Part shown: one piece after another, positions 56,801 to 64,000 of the stretch
Numbering within the stretch: the stretch's first letter is position 1
How the letters are laid out: each line of letters starts with the position of its first letter
Assembly (NCBI GenBank): GCA_963457535.1
Contig: OY734803.1
Location: 124,001 to 188,000 of the forward strand
Origin: JAHRAW01 sp028066695
GTDB taxonomy: Bacteria; Pseudomonadota; Gammaproteobacteria; Arenicellales; Poriferihabitantaceae
Direction: 5' to 3'
DNA length: 64,000 nt
Notes under the pieces: model-generated
What the model saw: the letters and a program-made list of their open reading frames with translations, nothing else
The model's database searches: none
Told to the model about the DNA's origin: nothing
Program-made: the position numbers and the translations under genes

Positions 56801-59401
56801 GCCGGAGCCCGCGTCGCTCCGCCGCCAGCGCACCAAGTAGCCGCCAAGGTTGACGAAACCGTCGTGCGGCTCCTCCCATCGGACGGTGATCGTGCGCCCG
56901 GCGGCGCTTGCCGACGGATTCAGCGGCGCCGCCGGCGGCCCCTGGCGTTTGACCTCAATGGCATAGATTTTTTGCGTGCTGCCGTCTTCGGCGGTAACCG
57001 CGATGCGCACGAGTTTGCCGACGCCGGCGACCAGGTTAATCGCCGAACTCGCCGCGCCGCTGGTCCCGGCGACCGGCGTTTCGGCGTCTTCCTGCAGCGT
57101 GAACCGTGCGCTGGTGTCGGCAAGCGTGGCGGTAACGGTGATGCTCGTTGCCTGCGCATTTAACAGAAACAATTCGTAGGTGAGCGTCGCCGCGGTAAAC
57201 ACCGGCGTCAGCCCGCCGGCGGAAGGATGGAGCGCCGAAAGGTTCGCGTTGGAACTCTTGCGCGGAGTCGCCTGCGCGTCGCTCCACGCGCCGATGCCGG
57301 CGCTGTTGACCGCGGCCGCGGCGACATCGTAAGAAACCGCGTCCAGCCCGGAAATCGCGTATGCGGTGGAAGACGCCGCGACTTCCACGCCGCACATCGC
57401 GTCGTTGTCCGCGTCGTTGTCGTTGCATTCGGCGTCGTCGCCGCTCGCGTCCTGCCATGCGCCGGGCGTTCCCGAGCCGTCGTCGCTCACCCGCCAGCGC
57501 ACGCGGTAGGCGGTTACCTCGGCAAAACCGTCGTTCGCCGGCGCATTCCAGTCCGCCGCAATGCTGCGCACGCCCGCGGCCGCCGAGAAATTCGCCGGCG
57601 CATCCGGCACATTGAGGCGCCTGACCGTGATGACATAGGTTCGCCGCGCGTTTCCGTCGTCGGCGGTAACCGCGATGCGAAAAACCCTGCTTGCGCCGGC
57701 ATCAATGGGAAAAGACGAACTTGCGACGCCGCTGGCGCCGGCGGCCGGCGTTCCGCTTCCTTCCTGCAGCGTAAAGGCGGCGTTTTGCTGGTTTAGCGTG
57801 GCGGTGATGGCGATGCCGCTTTCGGCGCGGTCCAGCAGGACTTCGTAGGTGCGCCACACCGAGGCAAATGCCGGCGAAAGTTGCCCGGCCGACACCGCGA
57901 GATTGGAGAGAGTCGCGTCGGCGGACACGATCGGCGTCCCCTGCTGCACCGCGCTCCACGCGCTGGCGCCGGCGCTATTCACCGCCGCCGCCGAGACATC
58001 GTAGAGGGCGAGTTCCAGTCCGGTGATGAGATACAAGGTGGCGGCGTCGGAACTTAAGGCGACTTCCTCGCCGCACATGTGGTCGTTGTCCGCGTCGTTG
58101 TCGTTGCATTCGGCGTCGGCGCCGTTCGCGTCCTGCCATGCGCCGGGTGCGGTGCCGGGCCCGGAACCGTCGGCGTCGGCGAGCCGCCAGCGCACGCGGT
58201 AGGAAGCCGCCGCGCCGCTGCCGGCGAGAATTTGAGTTTCAAGGCCGCGCTCGCGGCTGCCCAAAGCGGACAGTTGCGGAACGCCCGGCGTCTGCACCGA
58301 GGACGGAGTGGCGCTCTGCGTCGTGGACCAGGTTCCCGCGCCAAAAGTGTTCAGCCCGCGCACCCGCACATCGTAGGTCAATGCGTCGTCCAGACCGGTG
58401 ATGTCAGCCATCAGAGCGGCGACATGCCGGCCGCAATCCAGCGACGCGCCGGGGTCGGCGGGCGGCGCGGCCGCGCAGTCCGCGTCGTCGCCGCTTTCGT
58501 CCTGCCATGCGCCGGCGGTTTGCGCGCCGGCGCCGTCCGGGTCGGCGGTGCGCCAAGTCACCCGGTAGGCGTCGGAGAGAGGGTCGGTTAATTCCCAACT
58601 GGCGCGCAGCGCCGAACCCAGACCGGAAAGCGAAACCGCCGGAGCCCCGGGCACGGCGGTCGCGGTCACCGGCGCGTTGCGGTTAATGATCACTTCGGTG
58701 AAAGATGAATAGATCCTTCCGGAGTCGGCGGCGACCGAGCCGACATTAAAAAAATTCTTGCCGACCGACAATGCCACCTCCGCGGTGGTCGCGCCGCTGG
58801 CGGCCGTTTCCAAGTCTCCGCCGGAAATTTGCATTCCAAAATCTCCGCCGCCGAGGGTTACGCCGGTCGCCGAAACGCCGACCACATCGGCGGATACACC
58901 CGGCGTATCGACGATGCCGGTGTTGAGCAGGCTGTAAGTCAGCGTCTGCCCGTTTGACAAATGCAGTGTCAGCGAAGGCAGCCGGCCGTTGCCGATGATG
59001 AGGCCGGTAGAGGGCGACCATGTGGTAACGCCGCCGACCACCGCGGCGATCTGCACATCAATGCGCCCTGCGTCAAATTCCCGGCGGACGCCGCCTGAGG
59101 TGCTGTCCTCAATGGTATAAGTGAGGGCGGTGCCGGCCGAGACGCCGTCGGCGCCGCCGGCGTTGACCCAATTTGTGGAGCCTTCGCCTTTCGCCCAGCG
59201 GAGTTTGTATTCGGTCGCGGTTCCGCTCTCCGGCGCCTGCCACGCGGCGACGATGCTCCAAAAATTGGTGTTTTGTGTCAGCGTGATGGAAGTCGGCTGC
59301 GCCAGCGCCTGCGGCGACTGAAACAGCGCGGCCAGGCAAAAAACCGCCGCGGCAAACAACGCCGCGCGCGCGCGGAAAAGCGTTTGGATTTTCGCGGGCA
59401 T
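53852..59401 (-). CDS. Giant secreted multidomain protein B (FN3, cadherin-like, Ig-like, dockerin-like)
   Basis: 1849 residues from ATG 59401, the position conserved with A (an upstream in-frame ATG at 59416 is closed by TGA in A). Signal as in A. It has one more FN3 plus cadherin-like pair than A: cadherin-like units start at about 492 (DATLSNLAV), 717 (NANLSALHP), 942 (DATLSALAM) and 1242 (DNADLRELS). FN3 domains carry AECNDNDADNDAMCG-type inserts. Putative-Ig units (about 1350, 1460, 1650) precede the dockerin-like EF hands (about 1737-1830). The tail FTVNDEAATAANIAGLLPGG is shared with C. N-terminal 250 residues and one Ig-like unit differ strongly from A. Likely extracellular adhesin. 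Confidence 0.8.
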   Translation of the reverse strand: MPAKIQTLFRARAALFAAAVFCLAALFQSPQALAQPTSITLTQNTNFWSIVAAWQAPESGTATEYKLRWAKGEGSTNWVNAGGADGVSAGTALTYTIEDSTSGGVRREFDAGRIDVQIAAVVGGVTTWSPSTGLIIGNGRLPSLTLHLSNGQTLTYSLLNTGIVDTPGVSADVVGVSATGVTLGGGDFGMQISGGDLETAASGATTAEVALSVGKNFFNVGSVAADSGRIYSSFTEVIINRNAPVTATAVPGAPAVSLSGLGSALRASWELTDPLSDAYRVTWRTADPDGAGAQTAGAWQDESGDDADCAAAPPADPGASLDCGRHVAALMADITGLDDALTYDVRVRGLNTFGAGTWSTTQSATPSSVQTPGVPQLSALGSRERGLETQILAGSGAAASYRVRWRLADADGSGPGTAPGAWQDANGADAECNDNDADNDHMCGEEVALSSDAATLYLITGLELALYDVSAAAVNSAGASAWSAVQQGTPIVSADATLSNLAVSAGQLSPAFASVWRTYEVLLDRAESGIAITATLNQQNAAFTLQEGSGTPAAGASGVASSSFPIDAGASRVFRIAVTADDGNARRTYVITVRRLNVPDAPANFSAAAGVRSIAADWNAPANDGFAEVTAYRVRWRVSDDGSGTPGAWQDASGDDAECNDNDADNDAMCGVEVAASSTAYAISGLDAVSYDVAAAAVNSAGIGAWSDAQATPRKSSNANLSALHPSAGGLTPVFTAATLTYELFLLNAQATSITVTATLADTSARFTLQEDAETPVAGTSGAASSAINLVAGVGKLVRIAVTAEDGSTQKIYAIEVKRQGPPAAPLNPSASAAGRTITVRWEEPHDGFVNLGGYLVRWRRSDAGSGSPGPWQDANGEDAECNDNNAGNDALCGVEVAASSTAYTISGLDKASYDVAVAALNFHGPSAWSEAQAAPSGLDDATLSALAMSSGNLSPAFDAATTEYTAVVPNQDAEVGITATLNDEHASFTLQVDSGTPAAGASGVASAPTSIAVGASVTFKIAVTSDDGTAEKTYTVVATRPILPNAPANLKVTPGRAAFSLDWDEPAAVAGAPITGYRVRFTTVTPPTWNGNNGADGITTGSADATWNLTRNGTLWFAVASVSEAGQSEWSAAQGPVSTSSTNPDPPRNLSAVSANELQVRWQAPTDPDVQSYRVRWKADGVNTYTPELRVAATMTSIANLPSGKYDVQVAALEAGVDDAITSATLSSVWASATFDAAATDNADLRELSVVNAADQTALAPGFSFDRETLSYEITVDNATASVALRPTTANSGASIRVTAGTAAAAALAGGAEASANLQKGVPFTVRFAVTSADGSATKTYSVTLIRTPDALRISGPAEIFYYTGAPVTTVLPAASGGFPPYSYFVYRLGQTRNDPLPDGFSFDADARALTGDFDPENVGVGGLTWDLQYQVVDSARTPQGDLHTLNTAIARPVVFASAVPAALTFEYNTARNLGLPTANGGFAPLSYALSGDTLPPGLAFTKSSRALGGTPTQGGLFRITYSAQDRIAGDSGTARADIDLTVTAGPASALSDLAVTPADQRLVLRWTAPADADLGGGVLRDYRVRWAEGSGSTSWVDANGVSTGGTDAFYTISGLTNGTAYSVQVAAVNSAGTGAWSTSAEGTPQEVLAFATPQADLIFLADTQLASPVVLPAAEHGTTPYTYEVSGLPSGLAFDEGTREISGTPAAGTDAQITYTVTDNVGNTAEQEFSIRTATFDLDLDTADGNAAAAATVRDGIITARYLLGSRGPSLIRGQSAGNFRDYESSLQDGVATNALDVDGDGDSDETDGFLIARYLFGLRGDELFAGFTVNDEAATAANIAGLLPGG

Positions 59402-59491
59402 TTGTCGGCTCAACATTAAAAAGAAAACAGGGAGCCGGGATTATACATTTGCCGGCGGCGGCCGGTAGAATGCGGCGCGCAGGACGAAACA
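59402..59491. promoter_or_regulatory. Divergent promoter region of unit B
   Basis: Near-identical copy of 52845-52934: TATAAT on the minus strand (59445-59440) for giant gene B, TAGAAT on the plus strand (59466-59471) for the small gene, and the same GCAGGACGAAACA ribosome-site region. Conservation of the whole 90 bases in two units supports a shared regulator. Confidence 0.5.
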
Positions 59492-60037
59492 ATGAAATTT
59501 TGGGGCAGGAAGAAAGCCGCGCAACTGGCGCGGCGGCGCAATCTGCGCATACTCCCGCGGCGCATGCGTCCGCGGCGAAAGCGGGCGGCCATCGCGGAAA
59601 ATTTGCGCGGCTGCGCTTTTGCGCGGCTGTGGCGGCGGACGCCGCTGATGCCGAAACCGGCCGACCAAAAAAAATTCAAAGACCTTGCAGGCAGGCGCGA
59701 AGTGGAGACGCCGGCGGCGCTGCTGCCGGGCGAATTAAGCGCCAAGGGGCACAATCTGGCGTGGCTTTCGCAGCAGACCATCGGCAAGATCAAGGCGCGG
59801 CACCCCAAAGTAACGCCGGCGGACATGCTGCTCGCGCAAAAAGCCGGCGACGGCGCGGATGTCTTTCGCCAGGGCGCGCGGGAGTGGATCGGCTTTGCGC
59901 GCGACTGCGCGGGGAAGTTGTGGGCGGCCGCTTGGAAGCGAAACGCCGACGGGAAAATCTACATCACGAGCATTCACCGCGCCCGGCCGGCGCAATTGCG
60001 GCGGGCGGCGAAGAAATGGCGGAGGGTGAGGAAATGA
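59492..60037 (+). CDS. Small protein with shared leader and BECR-type (phage PBECR-like) nuclease domain (unit B)
   Basis: 181 residues, same length as the unit A gene. Residues 1-16 are MKFWGRKKAAQLARRR, identical to unit A, then a basic stretch. From about residue 85, LAWLSQQTIGKIKARHPKVT, EWIGFARDCAGKLWAAAWKR and KIYITSIHRARPAQLRR follow the layout of phage Barnase-EndoU-ColicinE5/D-RelE-like nuclease domains (HP after a helix, then strands ending in TSxHR). A toxin or phage-derived RNase is the best guess. No cognate immunity gene is apparent. Divergent from B, convergent with C. Confidence 0.5.
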   Translation: MKFWGRKKAAQLARRRNLRILPRRMRPRRKRAAIAENLRGCAFARLWRRTPLMPKPADQKKFKDLAGRREVETPAALLPGELSAKGHNLAWLSQQTIGKIKARHPKVTPADMLLAQKAGDGADVFRQGAREWIGFARDCAGKLWAAAWKRNADGKIYITSIHRARPAQLRRAAKKWRRVRK

Positions 60038-60148
60038 GCACTTGGGAGGCGCCAACACGATCCTCCACAGGTCGCACTCCAACAGCAAAAAAGTTCCTCA
60101 GTGAGTGCTCCGGCTATGGCAATGGCTCAAGTGCTCGCGGACATCTTA

Positions 60149-60237
60149 CCACTGCGGGGGTCTTGTCAAGCGGTTTGCGCAAAAAATCCGGCGGGGATTT
60201 TGGCGGAGTTTTACCCTTGCCGCCCCGCCCTGCCCGC
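60149..60237 (+). repeat. Conserved block between small gene B and giant gene C
   Basis: From CCACTGC near 60150, and especially from 60165 (GTCAAGCGGTTTGCGCAAAA), this matches 53761-53851 almost base for base and runs straight into the 3' end of the giant gene. It marks the unit boundary of the array. The first part of the 200-base gap (60038-60148) differs from the other boundary and holds nothing I recognise. Confidence 0.65.
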
Positions 60238-63200
60238 TCACCCGCCCGGCAGCAGGCCGGCGATGTTTGCCGCGGTGGCGGCTTCGTCGTTCACGGTGAA
60301 TCCGGCGAAAAGTTCGTCTCCGCGCAGGCCGAACAAGTAGCGCGCGATGAGGAAGCCGTCGGTTTCATCGGAGTCGCCGTCGCCGTCCACATCCAGCGCG
60401 TTGGTGGCGACGCCGTCCTGCAGCGAGGATTCGTAGTCGCGGAAATTGCCGGCGCTTTGTCCGCGAATCAAGGAGGGACCGCGCGAGCCGAGCAAATATC
60501 TTGCGGTGATGATGCCGTCGCGGACGGTTGCCGCGGCCGCGGCGTCTCCATCGGCGGTGTTCAGGTCCAAATCAAAAGTCGCGGTGCGAATGGAGAATTC
60601 CTGTTCGGCGGTGCCGCCGACGTTGTCGGTGACGGTGTAGGTGATTTGCGCGTCGGTTCCGGCGGCGGGCGTGCCGGAGATTTCGCGGGTGCCTTCGTCA
60701 AAGGCGAGTCCGGACGGCAGGCCGCTCACTTCGTAGGTATAGGGAGTGGAGCCGTGCTCTGCCGCGGGCAGCACCACCGGAGACGCAAGTTGCGTGTCCG
60801 CGAGGAAAATCAAATCGGCCTGCGGCGTTGCGAACGCCAGCACTTCCTGCGGCGTTCCTTCGGCGGAAGTTGACCACGCGCCGGTGCCGGCGCTGTTGAC
60901 CGCGGCGACTTGCACCGAATAGGCGGTGCCATTTGTCAGGCCGGGGATTGTGTAGAACGCGTCGGTTCCCCCGGTGGAAACACCATTGGCGTCCACCCAT
61001 GAAGTGGAGCCGCTTCCCTCGGCCCAGCGGACGCGGTAATCGCGCAACACGCCGCCGCCGAGGTCGGCGTCTGTCGGCGCGGTCCAGCGCAACACGAGTC
61101 GCTGGTCGGCCGGGGTAACCGCCAGACCGTTGAGCGCGGACGCGGGTCCGGCGGTCACGGTCAAATCTATGTCGGCGCGCGCAACGCCGGCGCCGGTTGC
61201 GATGTCGTCCTGCGCCGAATAAGTGATGCGATACAGTCCGCCCTGCGTCGGCGTGCCGCCAAGGGTGCGCGAGGATTTTGTGAACGCCAGCCCGGGCGGC
61301 AATGCGTCTCCGCTCAGCGCATAACTGACCGACGGAAAGCCTCCGTTCGCGGCCGGCAGCACCACATTCCTGGCGGTGTTGTATTCAAAAGTCAGCGCAA
61401 CCGGCGCGGCGGTCGCGAATGTTACCGGCCGGGCAATCGTGACTGCAAGAGACTGCCGGACATCTGTTCTGGATTTACTGGAATCCAGCGCAAAGTAAAC
61501 CGGATTCCAGCGTCGCAGCGAGGCGCCGAGGAGCGCGGCGGCGACATCGCCGGTCAGGGTGCGCGTGTTCGGGTCAAAAGAAAGTTCGTCCGGCAATGCC
61601 CGGCCCCCGGGCAAAAAGAGCGCGTAGGAATACGGCGGGAAACCGCCGATCGCCTCCGGCAGAACGGTCGTGGCCGGAATGCCCCCGTAGAATCGGAATT
61701 CCTCCAACTGGGGAATGTCCAGCCGCTCCGGGGTGCGAGTGAGTGTCATGCTGTAGGTCTTGGTCGCGCTTCCGTCGGCGGAAGTCACCGCGAAACGGAC
61801 GGTGAGAGGAATGCCCTTTTGCAAATTCACGCTGACTTCCGCCCCGCTGGCGAGCGCGGCCGGCGCGGCCGTGCCGGCGGTGACGCGAATGTTCGCGCCG
61901 GAATTCGCGGTTGTCGGGCGCAGCGCGACGCTCGCGGTTGTTCTGTCCACGGTGATTTCATAAGCCAGCGTATCCTTGTCAAAGGAAAAGCCCGGCAGAT
62001 TCTCATTCGCGGTCAGACTCTGCAGATCCGCGCTGTCCTCGCCGACAAAATCAAAGGACGCGCCGGCCCAGACGCTGCCGGCGGTGGTCGCCGCGTTAAA
62101 CGTGCCGCCGACGGCGATTTCCAGCGCGGCCACCTGCACATCGTATTTGCCGGGGGTCAAATTGGGAATGGAGACCATGGTGGTGGCGACGCGCGCCGAT
62201 GCGGTGTAGGTGGAGACGCCGTCCGGCTTCCAGCGCGTGCGGTAACTCTGCACATCGGCGTCGTTCGGCGCGCGCCAGCGCACCTGCAGCGCGCCGCCCG
62301 CGGAGACCGCCGAGAAGCCGCGCGGCGGGTCGGGGTTGACCGGCGGCGCGGCTGAAAAGCCGTCGCTCTCCACCCATGCGCTTCGCCCGGCTTCGCTGAC
62401 CGAGGCGACCGCAAAGCGGTAGGTATTGCCCTGCTGCACACTCGGCGAGTTCCAAGTCGCGTCGGCGCTGCCGGTGGCGACGCCCGACGCGCCGCCGGTG
62501 CCGTCCCATGTGCTGCCGCCCAGCGCCGACCAGCGCACCCGGTATTCGGTGATGGGCGCGCCGGCGACCGCGGCCGGCACATTCCAATCCAGGGAAAACG
62601 CGAGTCGTCCGGGGATTACCAGCAGATTGCTCGGCGGATTCGGCAGGACCTGGCGGGTCGCGACCACGCGGTAGGTCTTTTGCGCCGAGCCGTCGTCGGC
62701 GGTCACCACGATGGTGAAGGTGATGCTCGCGCCGACATCCAGCGCGGTCGGCGTGCTTGCCGTGCCGCTGGTTCCGGCGGCCGGCGTTCCGCTGTCCACT
62801 TGCAGCGTGAAAGACGCGTGTTCGTCGTTCAGCGTCGCGGTGATGCCGACTTCGGCGCTGGCGTTCGGGGTAACCGAGGTGTAGTCGGCGGTGTCCGCGT
62901 CAAACGCCGGCGACAAATCGCCGGAGGACATTTCCAGCGCGGAGAGGGTCGCGTCAATATTCGGCAGCGGCGTAACTTGCGCGGCGCTCCACGCGCTTGC
63001 GCCGGCGCTGTTGACCGCGGCCGCCGCGACATCGTAGGCGGATTTTTCCAGACCGGAGATTGTATAACTGCGCGCCGATGCGGCGACGCTTTCGCCGCAA
63101 TCGTTGTCGGTGGCGGTGTCGCCGTCATTGCATTCGGCGTCGTCGCCGCTCGCGTCCTGCCAGGGTCCGGGGCTGCCGGAGCCGTCGTCGCGCAACCGCC

Positions 63201-64000
63201 AGCGAACGCGGTAGTTGCTGATGGCGGCAAAACCGTCGCTCGCCGGCGGCTGCCAGTTAACGGTGATCTCGCGCCGCCCGGCGACCGTGGTCGGATTCGT
63301 CGGCGCGCCCGGCACGCCGACGCGCTTGACCACGATGACATAGGTCTCCTGCGAACTCCCGTCATCGGCGGTAACCGCGATGCGAAAGGTCTTTTCGCCG
63401 CCGGCGTCAATGGAAAACTCGGAACTCGCGGTTCCGCTCACGCCGGCCGCCGGGGTTTCGCTGTCTTCCTGCAGAGTGAATTGCGCGTTGGCTTGGTTCA
63501 GCATCGCGGTGATTGCGGTGCCGGTCTCGCTGTTGGCGAGCAATGCGTCATAGGAAAAAGTCGCGTCGTCAAAGGACGGCGTCAGCGAGCCGGGGGAAAT
63601 CGCCAGCGCCAGCAGGGTCGCATCGGTGGAGGCGAGCGGAGTCGCCTGCGCCGCGGTGTCGCCGCTCCACGCGCTCGCGCCGGCGCTGTTGACCGCGGCC
63701 ACCGCGACATCGTAGGAGACCTTGTCCAGTCCGGTAATCGCATAGGAGGTCGCCGATGACGCGACTTCCACGCCGCACATCGCTTCGTTGCTCGCGTCGT
63801 TGTCGTTGCATTCGGCGTCATCGCCGCTCGCGTCCTGCCAGGGTCCCGGCGTTCCGGTGCCGCTGACGCGCCAGCGCACGCGGTAGGAGGCGACCGGGCG
63901 GTCGCTGTCTTCGGCCGGGGCGGTCCAGGAAAAATTAATCGCGCGCACCGCGGCGGCTGCGGTCGGGCTGGTCGGCGTTGCCGGGGCGGTTACCGAGAGC
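60238..64000 (-). CDS. Giant secreted multidomain protein C, C-terminal 1254 residues (cut by window edge)
   Basis: The frame stays open to the right edge; the N-terminus and signal peptide lie outside. The visible part matches A from its second Asp/Cys FN3 onward: FN3 with DDAECNDNDASNEAMCG, cadherin-like DATLLALAI, FN3 with AECNDGDTATDNDCG, cadherin-like DATLSALEM, FN3 pair, DSADLQSLT unit, putative-Ig units, FN3 and dockerin-like end. One Ig-like unit (about 61440-61740) is unlike A and B. The last ~330 residues are near-identical to A and B, with tail LLPGG as in B. Confidence 0.8.
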   Translation of the reverse strand, partial: LSVTAPATPTSPTAAAAVRAINFSWTAPAEDSDRPVASYRVRWRVSGTGTPGPWQDASGDDAECNDNDASNEAMCGVEVASSATSYAITGLDKVSYDVAVAAVNSAGASAWSGDTAAQATPLASTDATLLALAISPGSLTPSFDDATFSYDALLANSETGTAITAMLNQANAQFTLQEDSETPAAGVSGTASSEFSIDAGGEKTFRIAVTADDGSSQETYVIVVKRVGVPGAPTNPTTVAGRREITVNWQPPASDGFAAISNYRVRWRLRDDGSGSPGPWQDASGDDAECNDGDTATDNDCGESVAASARSYTISGLEKSAYDVAAAAVNSAGASAWSAAQVTPLPNIDATLSALEMSSGDLSPAFDADTADYTSVTPNASAEVGITATLNDEHASFTLQVDSGTPAAGTSGTASTPTALDVGASITFTIVVTADDGSAQKTYRVVATRQVLPNPPSNLLVIPGRLAFSLDWNVPAAVAGAPITEYRVRWSALGGSTWDGTGGASGVATGSADATWNSPSVQQGNTYRFAVASVSEAGRSAWVESDGFSAAPPVNPDPPRGFSAVSAGGALQVRWRAPNDADVQSYRTRWKPDGVSTYTASARVATTMVSIPNLTPGKYDVQVAALEIAVGGTFNAATTAGSVWAGASFDFVGEDSADLQSLTANENLPGFSFDKDTLAYEITVDRTTASVALRPTTANSGANIRVTAGTAAPAALASGAEVSVNLQKGIPLTVRFAVTSADGSATKTYSMTLTRTPERLDIPQLEEFRFYGGIPATTVLPEAIGGFPPYSYALFLPGGRALPDELSFDPNTRTLTGDVAAALLGASLRRWNPVYFALDSSKSRTDVRQSLAVTIARPVTFATAAPVALTFEYNTARNVVLPAANGGFPSVSYALSGDALPPGLAFTKSSRTLGGTPTQGGLYRITYSAQDDIATGAGVARADIDLTVTAGPASALNGLAVTPADQRLVLRWTAPTDADLGGGVLRDYRVRWAEGSGSTSWVDANGVSTGGTDAFYTIPGLTNGTAYSVQVAAVNSAGTGAWSTSAEGTPQEVLAFATPQADLIFLADTQLASPVVLPAAEHGSTPYTYEVSGLPSGLAFDEGTREISGTPAAGTDAQITYTVTDNVGGTAEQEFSIRTATFDLDLNTADGDAAAAATVRDGIITARYLLGSRGPSLIRGQSAGNFRDYESSLQDGVATNALDVDGDGDSDETDGFLIARYLFGLRGDELFAGFTVNDEAATAANIAGLLPGG

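Noticed and set aside
47940..64000. CRISPR-like or satellite repeats in the right third of the window
   Set aside because: The repetition is of protein domains about 100 codons long with drifting sequence; there are no short identical repeats with unique spacers.

Overview
The window is a high-GC chromosomal segment. It most likely comes from a gammaproteobacterium: the run purF–cvpA–SPOR protein–folC–accD–trpF–truA and the neighbouring ffs–dnaX–ybaB–recR block are gammaproteobacterial gene orders. Genus or family cannot be read from the sequence. I saw no rRNA, tRNA or CRISPR array. Most genes sit in tight operons with ATGA, GTGA or TAATG overlaps.

Layout. 1-973: a cut-off CDF metal transporter and a hot-dog thioesterase. 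1043-3735: an operon of two small membrane proteins, a ferric-reductase-like membrane domain fused to a Rieske domain, a Cys-containing membrane-anchored protein and a flavodoxin-like protein. 3772-10499: a lipid or hydrophobe export set with its own sigma70-like promoter (LolA-like protein, RND/MMPL pump, two paralogous outer-membrane barrels). 10531-19735: glycerol uptake and catabolism, with glpK divergent from glpV-D-S-T-P-Q-U. 19752-36262, all on the minus strand: comM/yifB, the purF-to-truA housekeeping run, a five-gene peptide-type ABC transporter, recR, ybaB, dnaX and the SRP RNA gene. 36352-45367: putA, a class V aminotransferase-like protein, a restriction-modification-like pair, then glutamine synthetase III-like, RidA and DUF1028 proteins.

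Accessory part. At 40837-42830 a beta-class DNA methyltransferase is paired with an EndoIII-like (HhH-GPD, Fe-S) protein where a restriction enzyme would be expected. At 45396-47505 there is an AT-richer, fully overlapping four-gene cassette: three small winged-helix-like proteins and one wHTH–PLD protein. Its promoter has the -10 box inside an inverted repeat.

From 47940 to the right edge the DNA is a modular array. Each unit is a giant secreted protein on the minus strand (fibronectin III, cadherin-like, putative Ig and dockerin-like domains) plus, on the plus strand, a divergent 181-residue gene from the same ~90-bp promoter region. The two small genes share an identical 16-residue N-terminus and then carry unrelated C-termini, at least one of which looks like a phage BECR-type nuclease. 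The third unit runs off the window. The array and the two cassettes are the best candidates for undescribed biology.
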